From: Pseudanabaena sp. FACHB-2040
GTDB lineage: Bacteria > Cyanobacteriota > Cyanobacteriia > Phormidesmidales > Phormidesmidaceae
Direction: 5' to 3'
Length of the DNA: 64,000 nucleotides
NCBI RefSeq assembly: GCF_014696715.1
Contig: NZ_JACJQO010000022.1
Location: 124,001-188,000, forward strand
Below, piece by piece: positions 1-9,871 of this stretch (its first letter is position 1; the number at the start of each line of letters is the position of its first letter). The position numbers and the translations under genes are program-made. The notes below the pieces were generated by a model. It was given only the letters and a program-made list of their open reading frames with translations, had not been told where the DNA came from and ran no database searches.

Positions 1-482
1 GTGAATGTAACGCCTCCCTCCTCCCAAGTGGGCAGGTCTGCTGCCGGGTGGTGGCGAAACCACGGGTCTGTTTCCTCGTGCTCATCGGGTAAGGCTACCC
101 AGGTCTGAATGCCATGCAGTGTCGATTCCTGGGTGCGGGCTGAGTCGGGGGAGCGCTCTGAGTGGACAATACCTCGCCCCGCTGTCATCCAGTTCACGGC
201 CCCCGGATGAATTTCCTGCACGCTGCCAACGCTGTCGCGGTGTAGGAAAACACCTTCAAACAGATAGGTCACAGTAGCCAGGTTGATATGGGGATGGGGC
301 CTAACATCTACCCCCTTGCCGGGAGGAAAGGTGGCCGGTCCGAGGTGATCAAAGAAGATAAAAGGACCTACCATGTCAAGAACCTCTGAGGGCAGCAGGC
401 GGCGAGCCTGAAACCCGCCTAAGTCCTGAACATGGGGCTCTATTAGGTGCTGAAGGGGTAGGTACTGAAGGGGATCAGTCAT
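1..482 (-). CDS. Pirin family protein (3' end outside window)
   Basis: A frame opens with ATG at 482 and runs off the left edge, so about 160 N-terminal residues are visible and the C-terminus is missing. Seen: an opening [11 protein letters not shown], then [12 protein letters not shown], a His-rich [15 protein letters not shown] stretch and [13 protein letters not shown]. These are the hallmarks of the N-terminal cupin of pirins, whose His/His/His/Glu side chains bind a metal. Bacterial pirins are cytosolic; some act as quercetin dioxygenases or as regulators, and the actual role here cannot be told. It is the first gene of the window, on the same strand as the zinc-finger gene that follows to the right, with about 100 bp between them. 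The family call is secure; the function is open. Confidence 0.93.
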   Translation of the reverse strand, partial: MTDPLQYLPLQHLIEPHVQDLGGFQARRLLPSEVLDMVGPFIFFDHLGPATFPPGKGVDVRPHPHINLATVTYLFEGVFLHRDSVGSVQEIHPGAVNWMTAGRGIVHSERSPDSARTQESTLHGIQTWVALPDEHEETDPWFRHHPAADLPTWEEGGVTF

Positions 483-586
483 AGTGAGGTTTGAAGGGGT
501 AGGTGCGAGGTTGAGTTGCTGACGCAGACGAATGACTCAACCAATGCCAGCGGCAAAAAGCGCAGCTTGAGCTACCGCTGGCGGCT

Positions 587-913
587 TCAATAGCTCTTCA
601 TCTGCTCATCTGCAAAACACCACAGCCACTGCTCCCCAAGTTCTGCTGAGCTAATGACGGTGTGCCCTGTGGCTTCGTAGTGGCGGCGAGCATGTTGATT
701 TTCTGAGGAGTCGCAGCATAGCATCTGGCCGCAGTCTTGGCAGATACGAAGGTGCACCCAGCGGCCATTGATTCGCGTGCACTCTTCACAGCGGAATGTG
801 GGGTAGTTGGCCTTAGGAATAATATTTTCCGAAGTCAGGTGATTGAGGTGCTGGCAGGCCATAGGGGTTCCTACTGGGGTGTTAGGTGAGGCTGCTCGTT
901 GAGTGTTAACCAT
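587..913 (-). CDS. UBP-type zinc finger domain protein
   Basis: A 108-residue protein that is essentially one zf-UBP domain. Seen: FRCEECTRINGRWVHLRIC, CQDCGQMLCCDSS, then HARRHYEATGHTV and a C-terminal GEQWLWCFADE, giving the Cys/His zinc ligands in the usual order. In eukaryotic deubiquitinases this domain binds the ubiquitin C-terminus. Short stand-alone bacterial versions of this kind are common and have no settled function. The ATG at 913 gives about 20 residues before the first conserved part; a second in-frame Met at residue 18 (MACQHLNHL) is a plausible alternative start and is closer to the usual length of bacterial members. The neighbours do not suggest a pathway. Confidence 0.88.
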   Translation of the reverse strand: MVNTQRAASPNTPVGTPMACQHLNHLTSENIIPKANYPTFRCEECTRINGRWVHLRICQDCGQMLCCDSSENQHARRHYEATGHTVISSAELGEQWLWCFADEQMKSY

Positions 914-987
914 TGTAGGGGGTAGGCCAGAAATGCAGTGTAGTTAGGCCAACCTCTTAGGAAAGAGCTTGCCTCTTGGCTCTTTGC

Positions 988-1539
988 CTACGGCTCTGCG
1001 GCCCGCTGCACCAGCACCTGCACTGTCCCAATGGCAACCTGCACTAAGAGCCAACCGGGGCTACACAATGCGATCGCAGTGCGATAGCGCACGTCAAACT
1101 GCCGCTGAATTGTCACAATTGCAGCTAACAGGCTCCAAGCCGCCAGCCCAATTTCAATCGGCCTGCCCAAGAGGGGCACCACCGTCAAAAAGTTAAGCAT
1201 CTGCGGGACGTGAGCAAGCCCAATGGGAGGGAGGATCTGCCGGTAGGCGGGTGAGCGCAGTCTTAGCAGCTGACCCAGCTTCATCACCGTAAATGTCCAA
1301 ACGGGGTAGCCGGCCCAGAGGGCGGCTCCATTCACTGCAAAACCTAGCAGCAGCAGCGGCCAGGAAATCTGGTAAATCAATAGAATGACAATGCTGCCTA
1401 GAGCATGGGAAATTGCCGCCAGAATAACGACCCGTTGAGCCAAGTGCCGAGCCCGTTCAACACCTGTGGTAGTTTCGGCATAGTCAGGATCAAGCGTCAG
1501 CACCTGACACATGACTTTTCTGAGTCCCATTTTTGGCAT
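988..1539 (-). CDS. Hypothetical multi-pass membrane protein (Yip1-like)
   Basis: A 183-residue protein with about four or five hydrophobic segments: roughly residues 37-57, 59-80, 103-125 and 128-145, and one near the C-terminus. The opening RKVMCQVLTLDPDYAE followed by membrane spans resembles small bacterial Yip1-domain membrane proteins, but no diagnostic motif is present and the family is only suggested. No charged or catalytic cluster is visible in the spans. It is transcribed divergently from the hydrolase-like gene beginning at 1654, with 114 bp between the two starts. The function is unknown. Confidence 0.7.
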   Translation of the reverse strand: MPKMGLRKVMCQVLTLDPDYAETTTGVERARHLAQRVVILAAISHALGSIVILLIYQISWPLLLLGFAVNGAALWAGYPVWTFTVMKLGQLLRLRSPAYRQILPPIGLAHVPQMLNFLTVVPLLGRPIEIGLAAWSLLAAIVTIQRQFDVRYRTAIALCSPGWLLVQVAIGTVQVLVQRAAEP

Positions 1540-1653
1540 TCCTTACAGCAACATTTGCTAGCTCTGGTTTTGTGCCCTTAGGACGACGTTTTCTGGCAGA
1601 AGTTGGTTAAAGGTAGGGTCAGCCTGTTTGTCGTTCAAGGAAACTCCAGTTGA

Positions 1654-2733
1654 ATGATAAGTTTTCTGGGTAACATCCTGCGCTGGCTGCGACATGGTGG
1701 ATTTGGCTTGCTCCTGTTTGTAGCAGTGCTGCTGCTGGCCTGGGGTACCGTGGCTCCGGTAGGAACGTTGGTCTGGTGGTTGGGGGGCGGTGCTGATGCA
1801 GTGGAGAAGCGGGTTCGGCAGCTAACAAATGGGATCAATAGCGAGGCTGGCGAAGACGGCCGCGGTAGTCCCTCGGGGCCAGTCTTAAACCATCGCGCGT
1901 TTGATCCCTCCCAAGATGCTGATGGTGCCCGAACAGCCTCAGAGCCAGCCTGCTACATCGTATTTTTGACAGGCGTGGGCGATACCTCAGCCAACGAGTT
2001 GGCCTCAGGCGAAGAGAAATTCCTCCAAGGACTGGCCCAAGAGCAGGCAGGTTGCGTCGCGCTGAGCGGCGTCTTTCCCTACTCAGCTGCCAATCCAGAT
2101 GTGGGAGGGCAGCAAGTTTTTAGGTATCTGCAGGGAGTAGTGAAGAAGGCCGAGGGCTGGGTGGATTTAGCCGAGACTCTGCTACGCATCCGAAATCTCT
2201 GGCGTATGGCTATTTCTGCCGATAATCGCTACGGACCTGCCTACAATCGGGGAATTGCCCTGCAAATTGTTGAGCAGATGGATCAGCAGCAGGCTCTGCC
2301 CAGCTCTGTCGACCAGCCCATTCAGCTCATTTTGATCGGCACCAGTGGCGGTGTGCAGGTAGCTCTGGCCGCATCGCCTCACCTCGGGCAGTGGCTGCCG
2401 GTGGACATTACAGTCGTTTCCCTAGGGGGCGTATTCAATGGCGATGAGGGCTTTGAAACCGTTGACCATATGTATCACCTCAGAGGTGAGCACGACTGGG
2501 TTGAAAACATTGGTGGCATTGTTTTTCCCCACCGCTGGCGGTGGACCTTTGCCTCACCTTACAACCGAGCGCGACGTCAGAATCGCTATACAGCCATAGA
2601 GAGCGGTCCTCATGAGCACGATGGCGATCGGGGCTATTTTGGTGAAGAGGCGGTAAATGGGAAGCAGACATACTACGAGCTGACGGTTGAGCAGGTAAAT
2701 CAACTGCCGATTTGGCTGGAAACTGCCGAGTAG
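1654..2733 (+). CDS. Membrane-anchored serine-hydrolase-like protein
   Basis: A 359-residue protein with one hydrophobic segment at about residues 15-38, followed by a soluble domain, so it is probably anchored in the membrane by its N-terminus. Seen: LILIGTSGGVQVALAAS, a nucleophile-elbow-like G-x-S-x-G with Ser near residue 231 after a beta strand, and a C-terminal SGPHEHDGDRGYFGE where a catalytic His would be expected. The domain resembles the alpha/beta hydrolase fold, with the central GVGDTSANE region early in it. The substrate is unknown. An AAGGA-like ribosome site lies just before the ATG. It converges with the MFS gene, leaving 49 bp between the two stops. The fold is likely; the hydrolase activity is inferred. 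Confidence 0.72.
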   Translation: MISFLGNILRWLRHGGFGLLLFVAVLLLAWGTVAPVGTLVWWLGGGADAVEKRVRQLTNGINSEAGEDGRGSPSGPVLNHRAFDPSQDADGARTASEPACYIVFLTGVGDTSANELASGEEKFLQGLAQEQAGCVALSGVFPYSAANPDVGGQQVFRYLQGVVKKAEGWVDLAETLLRIRNLWRMAISADNRYGPAYNRGIALQIVEQMDQQQALPSSVDQPIQLILIGTSGGVQVALAASPHLGQWLPVDITVVSLGGVFNGDEGFETVDHMYHLRGEHDWVENIGGIVFPHRWRWTFASPYNRARRQNRYTAIESGPHEHDGDRGYFGEEAVNGKQTYYELTVEQVNQLPIWLETAE

Positions 2734-2782
2734 CCGTCAGCCCTGAACTCGTCTCTAACCTGCTGGAGCTGTCCTTAGCTAG

Positions 2783-4240
2783 TCAAGATTTTTCAGCGCT
2801 TTTTGACTTTTGAGCGGCATCAACCGCTTCTAAAGAAAGGCCCGTGGTTTCCAGTCGTAGAGCAAAGGTTAAAACCGCTGCTAGCAGGCAAATCAAAGCT
2901 AGAACCAAGAGCAGCCAAGACACGCCGAGGCGGTTTTCTAAAATCGGCAGGCCAAAGGTACCTAGAACGGCTCCGGCCTTTGCGATCGCAGCCGCAAACC
3001 CAGCCCCACTGGCTCGAATCGCCGTAGGAAACACCTCACCCGACAGCAAGAATGTAGTGGCGTTGGGACCGGCGTTCATCATTAGGTTAAACACCAAAAA
3101 GCCAGCAAAGACCAGACCCAGACGGATTGTGTCTGTAGACGCGCCTTGGGACGCTGCCAAAATAACTAAGCCAGCAGCCATGCCCACAAATCCCACGATT
3201 TGTAGCCGCATGCGCCCTACCCGCTCAACCAGCAGCACCGCAATTAAAAACCCAGCAATCAGGAACAGGTCCACAAAGGCTGACCCTTTGGCCGACGCGA
3301 TTGACTGATGCAGAAAATCGGTCTCCCCAGCAAAGGCCAGCGCCGCCAGAATAGTTGGGGTGAAAATACCGATACCGTAGGTAGCAATGTCTTGCAAAAA
3401 CCAGGGCACCGAGGCCAGCAAAGTACCGCGCCGATAGCGAGCAGAAAAAATAGCGCTGTAGGGCAAGGCCGGTTCGCGCTGCTGCGGATCAGTTTCAGGC
3501 GTCAGCGTCATGGGTTCATCCAGCAGCAGAGAAGCCGCTTTGGAGGCAGCTTCGTACTCGCCGCGAGCGATGTGATAGCGGGGGCTCTCCAGCAAAAAGC
3601 TGAGCCGCAGCAGGCCCACTGCGATCGCCAGCCCCAGCCCAATGCCCAGCATCCAGCGCCAGCTATAGCGCACCACCATCTCCAAAGAGCCGGGGTAGAA
3701 AACTTCAAATAGATGCAGCACAGCCAAACCTGCGATCGCACCCAGCATTGCCCCGACCGCCTGAAACGTAAACGCCCCAATTACCATGCGACCGCGCCAG
3801 CGCGACGGCACATTCTCAGTAATGTAGGCCACGCTGATGGGATAGTCTGCGCCAATGGCCACTCCCACCAGAAAGCGAAAGGCAATCAGAGAGGCCGCAT
3901 TCCAGGCTAGCGCTGTCCCTAGAGTTGCCACCACAAATAGGCCAATGTCTACCACCAGCATTCGCTGTCGCCCCACCCGATCGGTGATGGGTCCCAGCGT
4001 TAGCGAGCCGACGAGAGAACCAGCAATGGCAGAAACTGCGATCGCGCCCACCTGTCCCGGCCCCAGATCAAAATCCCGCTCCAGAAAGGGCAGTGCCACC
4101 CCAATGATGAAAAAGTCAAAGCCATCTAGGGCAATCAATCCTGCCGACAGCGCCCACAATAGCCACATCACCCGCGTAATGGGAGCTTGATCAAGGCGCT
4201 GCTCAAAGGACTGGGGCTGCACCTGAACCATGTCAGGCAT
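2783..4240 (-). CDS. MFS transporter, sugar-porter / metabolite:H+ symporter type
   Basis: A 485-residue protein with about twelve membrane segments, a usual length for the major facilitator superfamily. Seen: the loop 2-3 signature GPITDRVGRQR, the loop 4-5 motif SRWRGRM after GADYPISVAYITE, the central SPRYHIARG that recalls the sugar-porter PESPR motif, and a repeat of the loop signature in the second half (VERVGRMR). This pattern is that of the sugar-porter and NiaP/aromatic-acid symporter groups. The substrate cannot be read from sequence. The ATG at 4240 follows a purine-rich stretch. No obvious operon partner is present: the next gene on this strand starts 204 bp away and belongs to another family. 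Confidence 0.9.
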   Translation of the reverse strand: MPDMVQVQPQSFEQRLDQAPITRVMWLLWALSAGLIALDGFDFFIIGVALPFLERDFDLGPGQVGAIAVSAIAGSLVGSLTLGPITDRVGRQRMLVVDIGLFVVATLGTALAWNAASLIAFRFLVGVAIGADYPISVAYITENVPSRWRGRMVIGAFTFQAVGAMLGAIAGLAVLHLFEVFYPGSLEMVVRYSWRWMLGIGLGLAIAVGLLRLSFLLESPRYHIARGEYEAASKAASLLLDEPMTLTPETDPQQREPALPYSAIFSARYRRGTLLASVPWFLQDIATYGIGIFTPTILAALAFAGETDFLHQSIASAKGSAFVDLFLIAGFLIAVLLVERVGRMRLQIVGFVGMAAGLVILAASQGASTDTIRLGLVFAGFLVFNLMMNAGPNATTFLLSGEVFPTAIRASGAGFAAAIAKAGAVLGTFGLPILENRLGVSWLLLVLALICLLAAVLTFALRLETTGLSLEAVDAAQKSKSAEKS

Positions 4241-4444
4241 GATTTAAATCCCTCACTTCTCCTGTAGCCTTCCTCTCCAACCGTTCACTGCAAACATGCT
4301 CCTATGAGCTGCCTCACAGAGACTGCACCGTATGGAGTATAGCTGCAGTGCAAGACAACAGATTAATTGAGACGCTAGGGCCAAGTCGCCTGCCCTAAAG
4401 AGTATTAACGCTCTGCGTGGGGTTAAAGGCTCCTTTCAGCCTCT

Positions 4445-5185
4445 TTAAACAGAAGCTTTTTCAGCTTCTTGAAGCACTCCATTCTTAGGAACAGAAGCAA
4501 ATTCTAGTCGAATAGCCTTCAATTCGTATTGCGTATATGCAAGTAATCCGCTGATAAACAGACAGGTTCCTAATATCTCTAAAAACTCTTCTACAGTTGA
4601 AATGACTTCTGCCAAAAAGATCGGCTGGTGGTAAATATCTGGGAAAAAATTAACTCCTATAAACTCAATACCAGCTCCTCCGACCACAAAAGATACAGCC
4701 GCCACAAAGAACAAGCGCTTAACCCGTTGAGGCAATGCCAGGAAAAATCTAAAGTAGCTCAAGCTAACCACCGCAAACAGCATCAGGCTAAAAACATCCC
4801 AACGACCTGAGCCGGAAATGCTGTCTCCAGCCTGAGTTGTACTGTTTAATAGACCGTTGATGTTCTCGTGGAGCTGCAGCAACTCATCCACGCTCAAAAA
4901 CAGAAAAACTAGGGCAAGGCCCTGCCAATACAGCTTCTTTCGAGCGCCCCTAGCCGCCACTGCAATTGTGTACAGCAGCACTGAGCTTAGGAACAACAAA
5001 GCTGAGGAATACAGGGTGGGCACATTATTCTCAGCATCTACATTCAAATAAAATACGATTTTGGGATGAATGCTGAAGCTTGAAAAATATTGAACACCTT
5101 GAATAAATAGACTAATTAGAGATAGAGCTACTCCTAGAAGAATTAAATTGCGTACAAGCTTGTTTGAGGAAATCTGGATATTCAT
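4445..5185 (-). CDS. Hypothetical integral membrane protein
   Basis: A 246-residue protein with about six hydrophobic segments: roughly residues 12-32, 60-78, 88-105, 131-148, 158-176 and 199-218. A polar stretch with DELLQLHENINGL after the third segment and EFLEILGT in the last span are the most distinctive parts; the acidic residues near membrane edges could matter. No known family signature was recognised. The ATG at 5185 is followed by a typical positively charged start (KLVRN) before the first span. It stands alone between the MFS gene and a long gene-free stretch. The function is unknown. Confidence 0.7.
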   Translation of the reverse strand: MNIQISSNKLVRNLILLGVALSLISLFIQGVQYFSSFSIHPKIVFYLNVDAENNVPTLYSSALLFLSSVLLYTIAVAARGARKKLYWQGLALVFLFLSVDELLQLHENINGLLNSTTQAGDSISGSGRWDVFSLMLFAVVSLSYFRFFLALPQRVKRLFFVAAVSFVVGGAGIEFIGVNFFPDIYHQPIFLAEVISTVEEFLEILGTCLFISGLLAYTQYELKAIRLEFASVPKNGVLQEAEKASV

Positions 5186-6098
5186 ATTGCAGAGGTCAAC
5201 TTAAACTTTTTACAACAAGCAGTCCCTACAACTGCTGCAAAGAGCATGGCAAGCTGACCCCCTAAATAGTAGAGAGCTTGTGACTAGACTCTGTAACTCA
5301 GAATCTTTGGTGCAAGCATCCTACTTTCGTGAGGTCAGAAGCCTTCTCTGCTAAAGCGAAAGACTGTAGCTAGTGACTCAAGCCTTAGTTAAGGCGGTCA
5401 GTTCAAAAGCTTTTTAGGTAGCGAGTACCTTCTTTGACTGCTGCATTCGCTCAACTGTTCCAAAATTCTTATTCTTTCCTTAATTCAGCCTTAAACTTAG
5501 TTCAATTTCACCCCAAAAATCAATACCCTGCCCCGTAATTGGCGCATAAGCCAGATATCCGAGAGAGCCACAAGCCTCTCATCGTGCTCAGTTATCGGCT
5601 CCGAGGGGGGTAGGGATGCTGTGATTGCAACGTCTACTGGTTACAGCGGGCAGAAATAGCCTGTTTCAGGCCCCAAATACAGAATAATCAGTAGAGCTCA
5701 TCCGTAGAGGTGTAAAGATTACATATTTATTTGGGCAGTTCTACGTAGTCAAATTAACAAGTTAAGGGGAATAATCGTTAGGTAGATAAGGAGTTCATCT
5801 GACAAGATATTTATGTTCTCTGCAGGCTATAGGCTTCCCAAGCTATCTCTGGATAAGGCGATGAGGGGTCATTCCCCTCACAGAGGGGCCACTCCCCTCA
5901 CCCCATTCAGCAGTTACTAAGAATGCTGTGGATAGCTTGTGAACATGGCCTTTCAGCTTAGCAGTTTGATATTTTGTTCTGAATTTCCGCTATCTCAACA
6001 ATCAGAAAGGCTCTCATTAAATTGAGGCTCGGGTGTATGGCTCCTTGCTTCAAGCAAAAAGCAAAGAAAACCATTACTTATCAAGACAGGAAATCTTA
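5186..6098. other. Gene-free stretch with tandem GAGGGG hairpins
   Basis: No convincing coding frame in about 900 bp. At 5862-5880 TGAGGGG pairs with CCCCTCA across a 5-base loop, and at 5883-5899 GAGGGG pairs with CCCCTC across another 5-base loop, so two near-identical small hairpins stand side by side. The rest is AT-rich and presumably contains the promoter of the lipoprotein gene at 6099. Confidence 0.5.
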
Positions 6099-7553
6099 AT
6101 GCTTGCCAACTCAATAAAACAGCTTGGAAAGGCGAGCCTTCGCCTACCCACTTTTTTAGCTGCCGGAATTTCACTTAGCCTTTTAGCTTGCTACGCCGCT
6201 CCAACTCCAGCGGCTACAGAAACACCCAAGTCAGCCGATGCCTTTGTAGATTCTGTTGGCATCAACACCCGTTTGAGCTACACAGATTGGCCTACAGCCA
6301 GCAACTGGGATAACCCAGATCCGGCCCAAAACATCCGCCAACTGCTGGTTAATACGGGTATTCGCCACGTTCGCGATCGCATTCCCAACCCCAGCCTGGA
6401 GCCCAACATTACCTATGTCAATCCTCGACTGGCGCAGCTTTACCGCGACAACGGCATCCGCTTTCTCACTGGTATTGACACTCGCAACAACAATGTTTTA
6501 GACACTTCAAAAATTCAGTCCTACGTTGATTGGTTTGCCAAGGGAACCATTTCCCTCGATGGTCAGGCCATCCCTGTGCGCAGTCTACTAGAGGCCACCG
6601 AAGGGCCAAATGAGTACGACATGCACCATCACCAGAGTTCGCGCGACCCCAACTGGTCAACCAACCTCCGCGCCTATCAGGCGGCCATTCATCAAAAGGT
6701 CAGGGCCAGCTCAGTCCTAGCTTCTCTGCCAATTCTGATGCCGTCGCTGGTACATACGCCTTACTGTGGTTCCCCGCTGGGCTCTCTCAGCAACGTGTCA
6801 ACCTATGGCAATCTTCACTCCTACCCCAACTACCCTTACATGAAGCCGCCTTCCTCTAACTTAGGCTGGCACCTAGACAACGTCTCTGACTGTGTAGGCA
6901 CTAAGAAGAGTTGGGTCACAGAGACAGGCTACTTCACCAGAACCGGCAACAATAAAGAACTCAGTGAGGCGACAGCTGCCAAATACACCTCCAGGCTGAT
7001 CGCTGAGTACTTCCGTAGCGGCAAAATCTCTCGTACCTATCTCTATAACCTGGTAACAGGCGGAGTTGATGGCTGGGGCTTGATTGCCGCTCAGAAGACT
7101 TCAACTACAGTCAACGGCTGGCAGCAGTACAGCTTGCGGCCTAAGCCTAGCTATCACGCTGTAAAAAGCCTGAACAAGCTGCTGGGCGAAGCCACCTGGT
7201 CCAAGACGGAAAAACGTTGGAATGCCCCAGCAGTCAATTTGAGAGCTATTAACCTCTCGTTTGAGGGCAAAGATGCCAATACCCGTCATTTGCTGCTGCA
7301 AAAGAGCAACAATCGCTACTACCTGCTGCTGTGGCAGGAGGTAGAAAGCTTCAACCCAACTCAGGGCAACTTCACCCCTAGTCCTGATAAGGTCACTGTC
7401 GTGCTGCCTGCGGGCTCCCGACCTCAGGCGCTCCATAAGTACAACAGCCAGTTCACTTTTGGCAGACACTCCTTGGAGGGAAGCAGTTCTCGCCTCAGCA
7501 TAGACGTGCCGGATAGCGTCACCGTGTTGGAGTTTATCCCACCTGCTCAGTAA
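6099..7553 (+). CDS. Glycoside-hydrolase-like lipoprotein (TIM-barrel, clan GH-A-like)
   Basis: The frame is open from a GTG at 6033, but the ATG at 6099 is preferred because an ACAGGA ribosome site precedes it and a signal peptide begins there (484 residues). Seen: a basic start, a hydrophobic core and LSLLAC, a lipobox-like cleavage site, so the mature protein is probably lipid-anchored. The domain begins VDSVGINTRLSY. Asn-Glu in EGPNEYD near residue 171 and Glu in VTETGYFT near residue 274 have the spacing of the acid/base and nucleophile of clan GH-A barrels. A C-terminal beta-rich part follows. It could trim an envelope glycan, fitting the nearby polysaccharide loci, but the substrate is unknown. 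It ends just before a strong terminator shared with psaB. Confidence 0.72.
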   Translation: MLANSIKQLGKASLRLPTFLAAGISLSLLACYAAPTPAATETPKSADAFVDSVGINTRLSYTDWPTASNWDNPDPAQNIRQLLVNTGIRHVRDRIPNPSLEPNITYVNPRLAQLYRDNGIRFLTGIDTRNNNVLDTSKIQSYVDWFAKGTISLDGQAIPVRSLLEATEGPNEYDMHHHQSSRDPNWSTNLRAYQAAIHQKVRASSVLASLPILMPSLVHTPYCGSPLGSLSNVSTYGNLHSYPNYPYMKPPSSNLGWHLDNVSDCVGTKKSWVTETGYFTRTGNNKELSEATAAKYTSRLIAEYFRSGKISRTYLYNLVTGGVDGWGLIAAQKTSTTVNGWQQYSLRPKPSYHAVKSLNKLLGEATWSKTEKRWNAPAVNLRAINLSFEGKDANTRHLLLQKSNNRYYLLLWQEVESFNPTQGNFTPSPDKVTVVLPAGSRPQALHKYNSQFTFGRHSLEGSSSRLSIDVPDSVTVLEFIPPAQ

Positions 7554-7575
7554 GACTGAGACGGGTTGCTATTAA

Positions 7576-7610
7576 AAAACCGCTTCAGAGCTAGACTCTG
7601 AAGCGGTTTT
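7576..7610. terminator. Bidirectional rho-independent terminator between lipoprotein gene and psaB
   Basis: A perfect 15-bp inverted repeat (AAAACCGCTTCAGAG and its complement) with a 5-base loop. It has T-runs on both strands and sits between two convergent genes, 22 bp after the lipoprotein stop and 21 bp beyond the psaB stop. Confidence 0.92.
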
Positions 7611-7631
7611 CTCTATTGACCTGTAATCAGC

Positions 7632-9845
7632 CTAGCCGAAGCGACTTGCGGTTGAGGCTATCAGGAAGGCCGCGTAGGTGAGGATGTAACCCACAGTGAA
7701 GTGAGCTAGGCCCACCAGACGAGCCTGAACGATGGACAGTGCAACGGGCTTGTCCTTCCAGCGAACCAGGTTTGCCAGAGGCGTACGCTCGTGCGCCCAC
7801 ACGATGGTCTCAATCAGCTCTTGCCAGTAGCCCCGCCAAGAGATCAGGAACATGAATCCGGTAGCCCAGACCAGGTGCCCGAACAAGAACATCCAAGACC
7901 AAACGGCCAGATAGTTCATGCCATAGGGGTTGTAGCCGTTGATTAGCTGAGAGGAGTTGAGCCACAGGTAGTCCCGTAGCCAGCCCATCAGGTAGTTGGA
8001 GTTTTCGTTGAACTGGGCTAAGTTACCAGACCACAGGCTCAGGTGTTTCCAGTGCCAGTAGAAGGTGACCCAACCAATGGTGTTCAACATCCAGAACATG
8101 GCCAGGTAGAACGAATCCCACGCAGAGATGTCGCAGGTGCCGCCACGGCCAGGGCCGTCACAGGGGAAGCTGTAGCCGAAGTCTTTCTTGTCCGGCATCA
8201 GCTTGGAGCCACGAGCATCCAGCGCACCCTTGACCAAGATCAAGGTGGTGGTGTGCAGACCCAGTGCGATCGCATGGTGCACCAGGAAGTCACCAGGGCC
8301 AATAGGCAGGAACAGAGAGTTGCTGCTGTTGTTAATTGCATTTAGCCAGCCGGGCAGCCAAGCCGCACCAGTTTGGGTAATGCTATCGGGATTGGACAGC
8401 AGGGTATCCATGCCGTAGAGCAGCTTACCGTGAGCCGACTGAATCCACTGCGCAAATACCGGTTCAACCAGAATTTGCTTCTCGGGGGTACCAAAGGCAA
8501 CCACCACGTCGTTGTGGACATAAAGGCCCAGGGTATGGAAGCCCAGGAACAGAGAGACCCAGCTCAAGTGAGAGATGATCGCTTCCTTGTGCTGCAGAAC
8601 CCGATCCAGCACGTTGTTCTTATTCGCAGCCGGATCATAGTCGCGGATCAAGAAGATCGCGCCGTGGGCAAAGGCACCCACCATGATGAAGCCAGCGATG
8701 TACTGGTGGTGAGTATACAGCGCAGCCTGGGTGGTGTAGTCCCGCGCCATAAACGCATAGGGTGGCAGGGAGTACATGTGCTGAGCCACCAGAGAGGTGA
8801 CCACACCTAGAGCAGCCAGAGCCAGCGATAGCTGGAAATGCAGGGAGTTGTTCAACGTGTCATAGAGACCGTTGTGGCCTGCGCCCAGCGCACCGCCAAA
8901 GGGAGTGCCTTCGGGCGGACGGTGAGCCTTGAGGATTTCCCGGATGCTGTGGCCAATACCGAAGTTAGTCCGGTACATGTGGCCCGCAACGATGAAAATC
9001 ACCGCAATGGCCAGGTGGTGGTGGGCCATATCCGTCAGCCAGAGAGACTCCGTCTGAGGATGGAAACCACCGAGGAAGGTCAGGATCGCCGAGCCCGAGC
9101 CTTGAGCCGTGTTAAAGACATGGCTGGAGGTATCGGGGTCTGCGGCGTACACACCCCAGTTGCCGGTAAAGAACGGAGCTAGACCAGCCGGGTGAGGCTT
9201 GACGGACAGAAAGTTGTCCCAACCCACATGCTGACCACGAGACTCAGGAATCGCCACGTGAATCAGGTGACCGGCCCAAGCTAGAGAGCTGACACCGAAC
9301 AGACCCGCCAAGTGGTGGTTCAGTCGAGATTCAGCATTCTTAAACCAGGACAGGCTAGGGCGGAACTTGGGCTGGAGGTGCAGCCAACCTGCAAACAGGA
9401 AGACTGCAGACAGGATCAGCAGGAACACAGCACCAGCATAAAGCTCGCTGCTAGTCCGCATACCGATCGTGTACCACCAGTGGTACACCCCGGAATAAGC
9501 GATGTTAACAGGGTTGGAAGCGCCAGCCCGGGTGAACGCGTCCACCGCAGGCTGACCAAAGTGAGGGTCCCAAATCGCGTGGGCGATGGGTCTAACATTG
9601 AGCGGATCTTTGACCCACTGCTCGAAGTTGCCTTGCCAGGCGACGTGGAACAGGTTGCCGGAAGTCCACAGGAAGATGATTGCCAGGTGGCCGAAGTGGG
9701 AGGCGAAGATCTTCTGGTAAAGATTCTCCTCCGTCATGCCATCGTGGCTTTCAAAGTCGTGGGCTGTGGCAATCCCGTACCAGATCCGACGAGTGGTCGG
9801 ATCTGCTGCCAATCCCTGGCTAAATTTCGGGAACTTAGTTGCCAT
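7632..9845 (-). CDS. psaB: Photosystem I P700 chlorophyll a apoprotein A2
   Basis: A 737-residue protein, within the usual range for PsaB. With PsaA it forms the heterodimeric core of photosystem I in the thylakoid membrane, binding P700, the A0 and A1 cofactors, most antenna chlorophylls and the shared iron-sulfur centre FX. Seen: the opening [16 protein letters not shown], many His residues in eleven predicted spans (for example [16 protein letters not shown]), and the FX loop [12 protein letters not shown] near residue 560, whose two Cys ligate the cluster. The C-terminus STASRFG is typical. It follows psaA by 26 bp, so the two are almost certainly one transcript. No truncation or odd residue was noticed. 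Confidence 0.99.
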   Translation of the reverse strand: MATKFPKFSQGLAADPTTRRIWYGIATAHDFESHDGMTEENLYQKIFASHFGHLAIIFLWTSGNLFHVAWQGNFEQWVKDPLNVRPIAHAIWDPHFGQPAVDAFTRAGASNPVNIAYSGVYHWWYTIGMRTSSELYAGAVFLLILSAVFLFAGWLHLQPKFRPSLSWFKNAESRLNHHLAGLFGVSSLAWAGHLIHVAIPESRGQHVGWDNFLSVKPHPAGLAPFFTGNWGVYAADPDTSSHVFNTAQGSGSAILTFLGGFHPQTESLWLTDMAHHHLAIAVIFIVAGHMYRTNFGIGHSIREILKAHRPPEGTPFGGALGAGHNGLYDTLNNSLHFQLSLALAALGVVTSLVAQHMYSLPPYAFMARDYTTQAALYTHHQYIAGFIMVGAFAHGAIFLIRDYDPAANKNNVLDRVLQHKEAIISHLSWVSLFLGFHTLGLYVHNDVVVAFGTPEKQILVEPVFAQWIQSAHGKLLYGMDTLLSNPDSITQTGAAWLPGWLNAINNSSNSLFLPIGPGDFLVHHAIALGLHTTTLILVKGALDARGSKLMPDKKDFGYSFPCDGPGRGGTCDISAWDSFYLAMFWMLNTIGWVTFYWHWKHLSLWSGNLAQFNENSNYLMGWLRDYLWLNSSQLINGYNPYGMNYLAVWSWMFLFGHLVWATGFMFLISWRGYWQELIETIVWAHERTPLANLVRWKDKPVALSIVQARLVGLAHFTVGYILTYAAFLIASTASRFG

Positions 9846-9871
9846 AGTCTCTTAAGGATTCCTCCGCGCTC

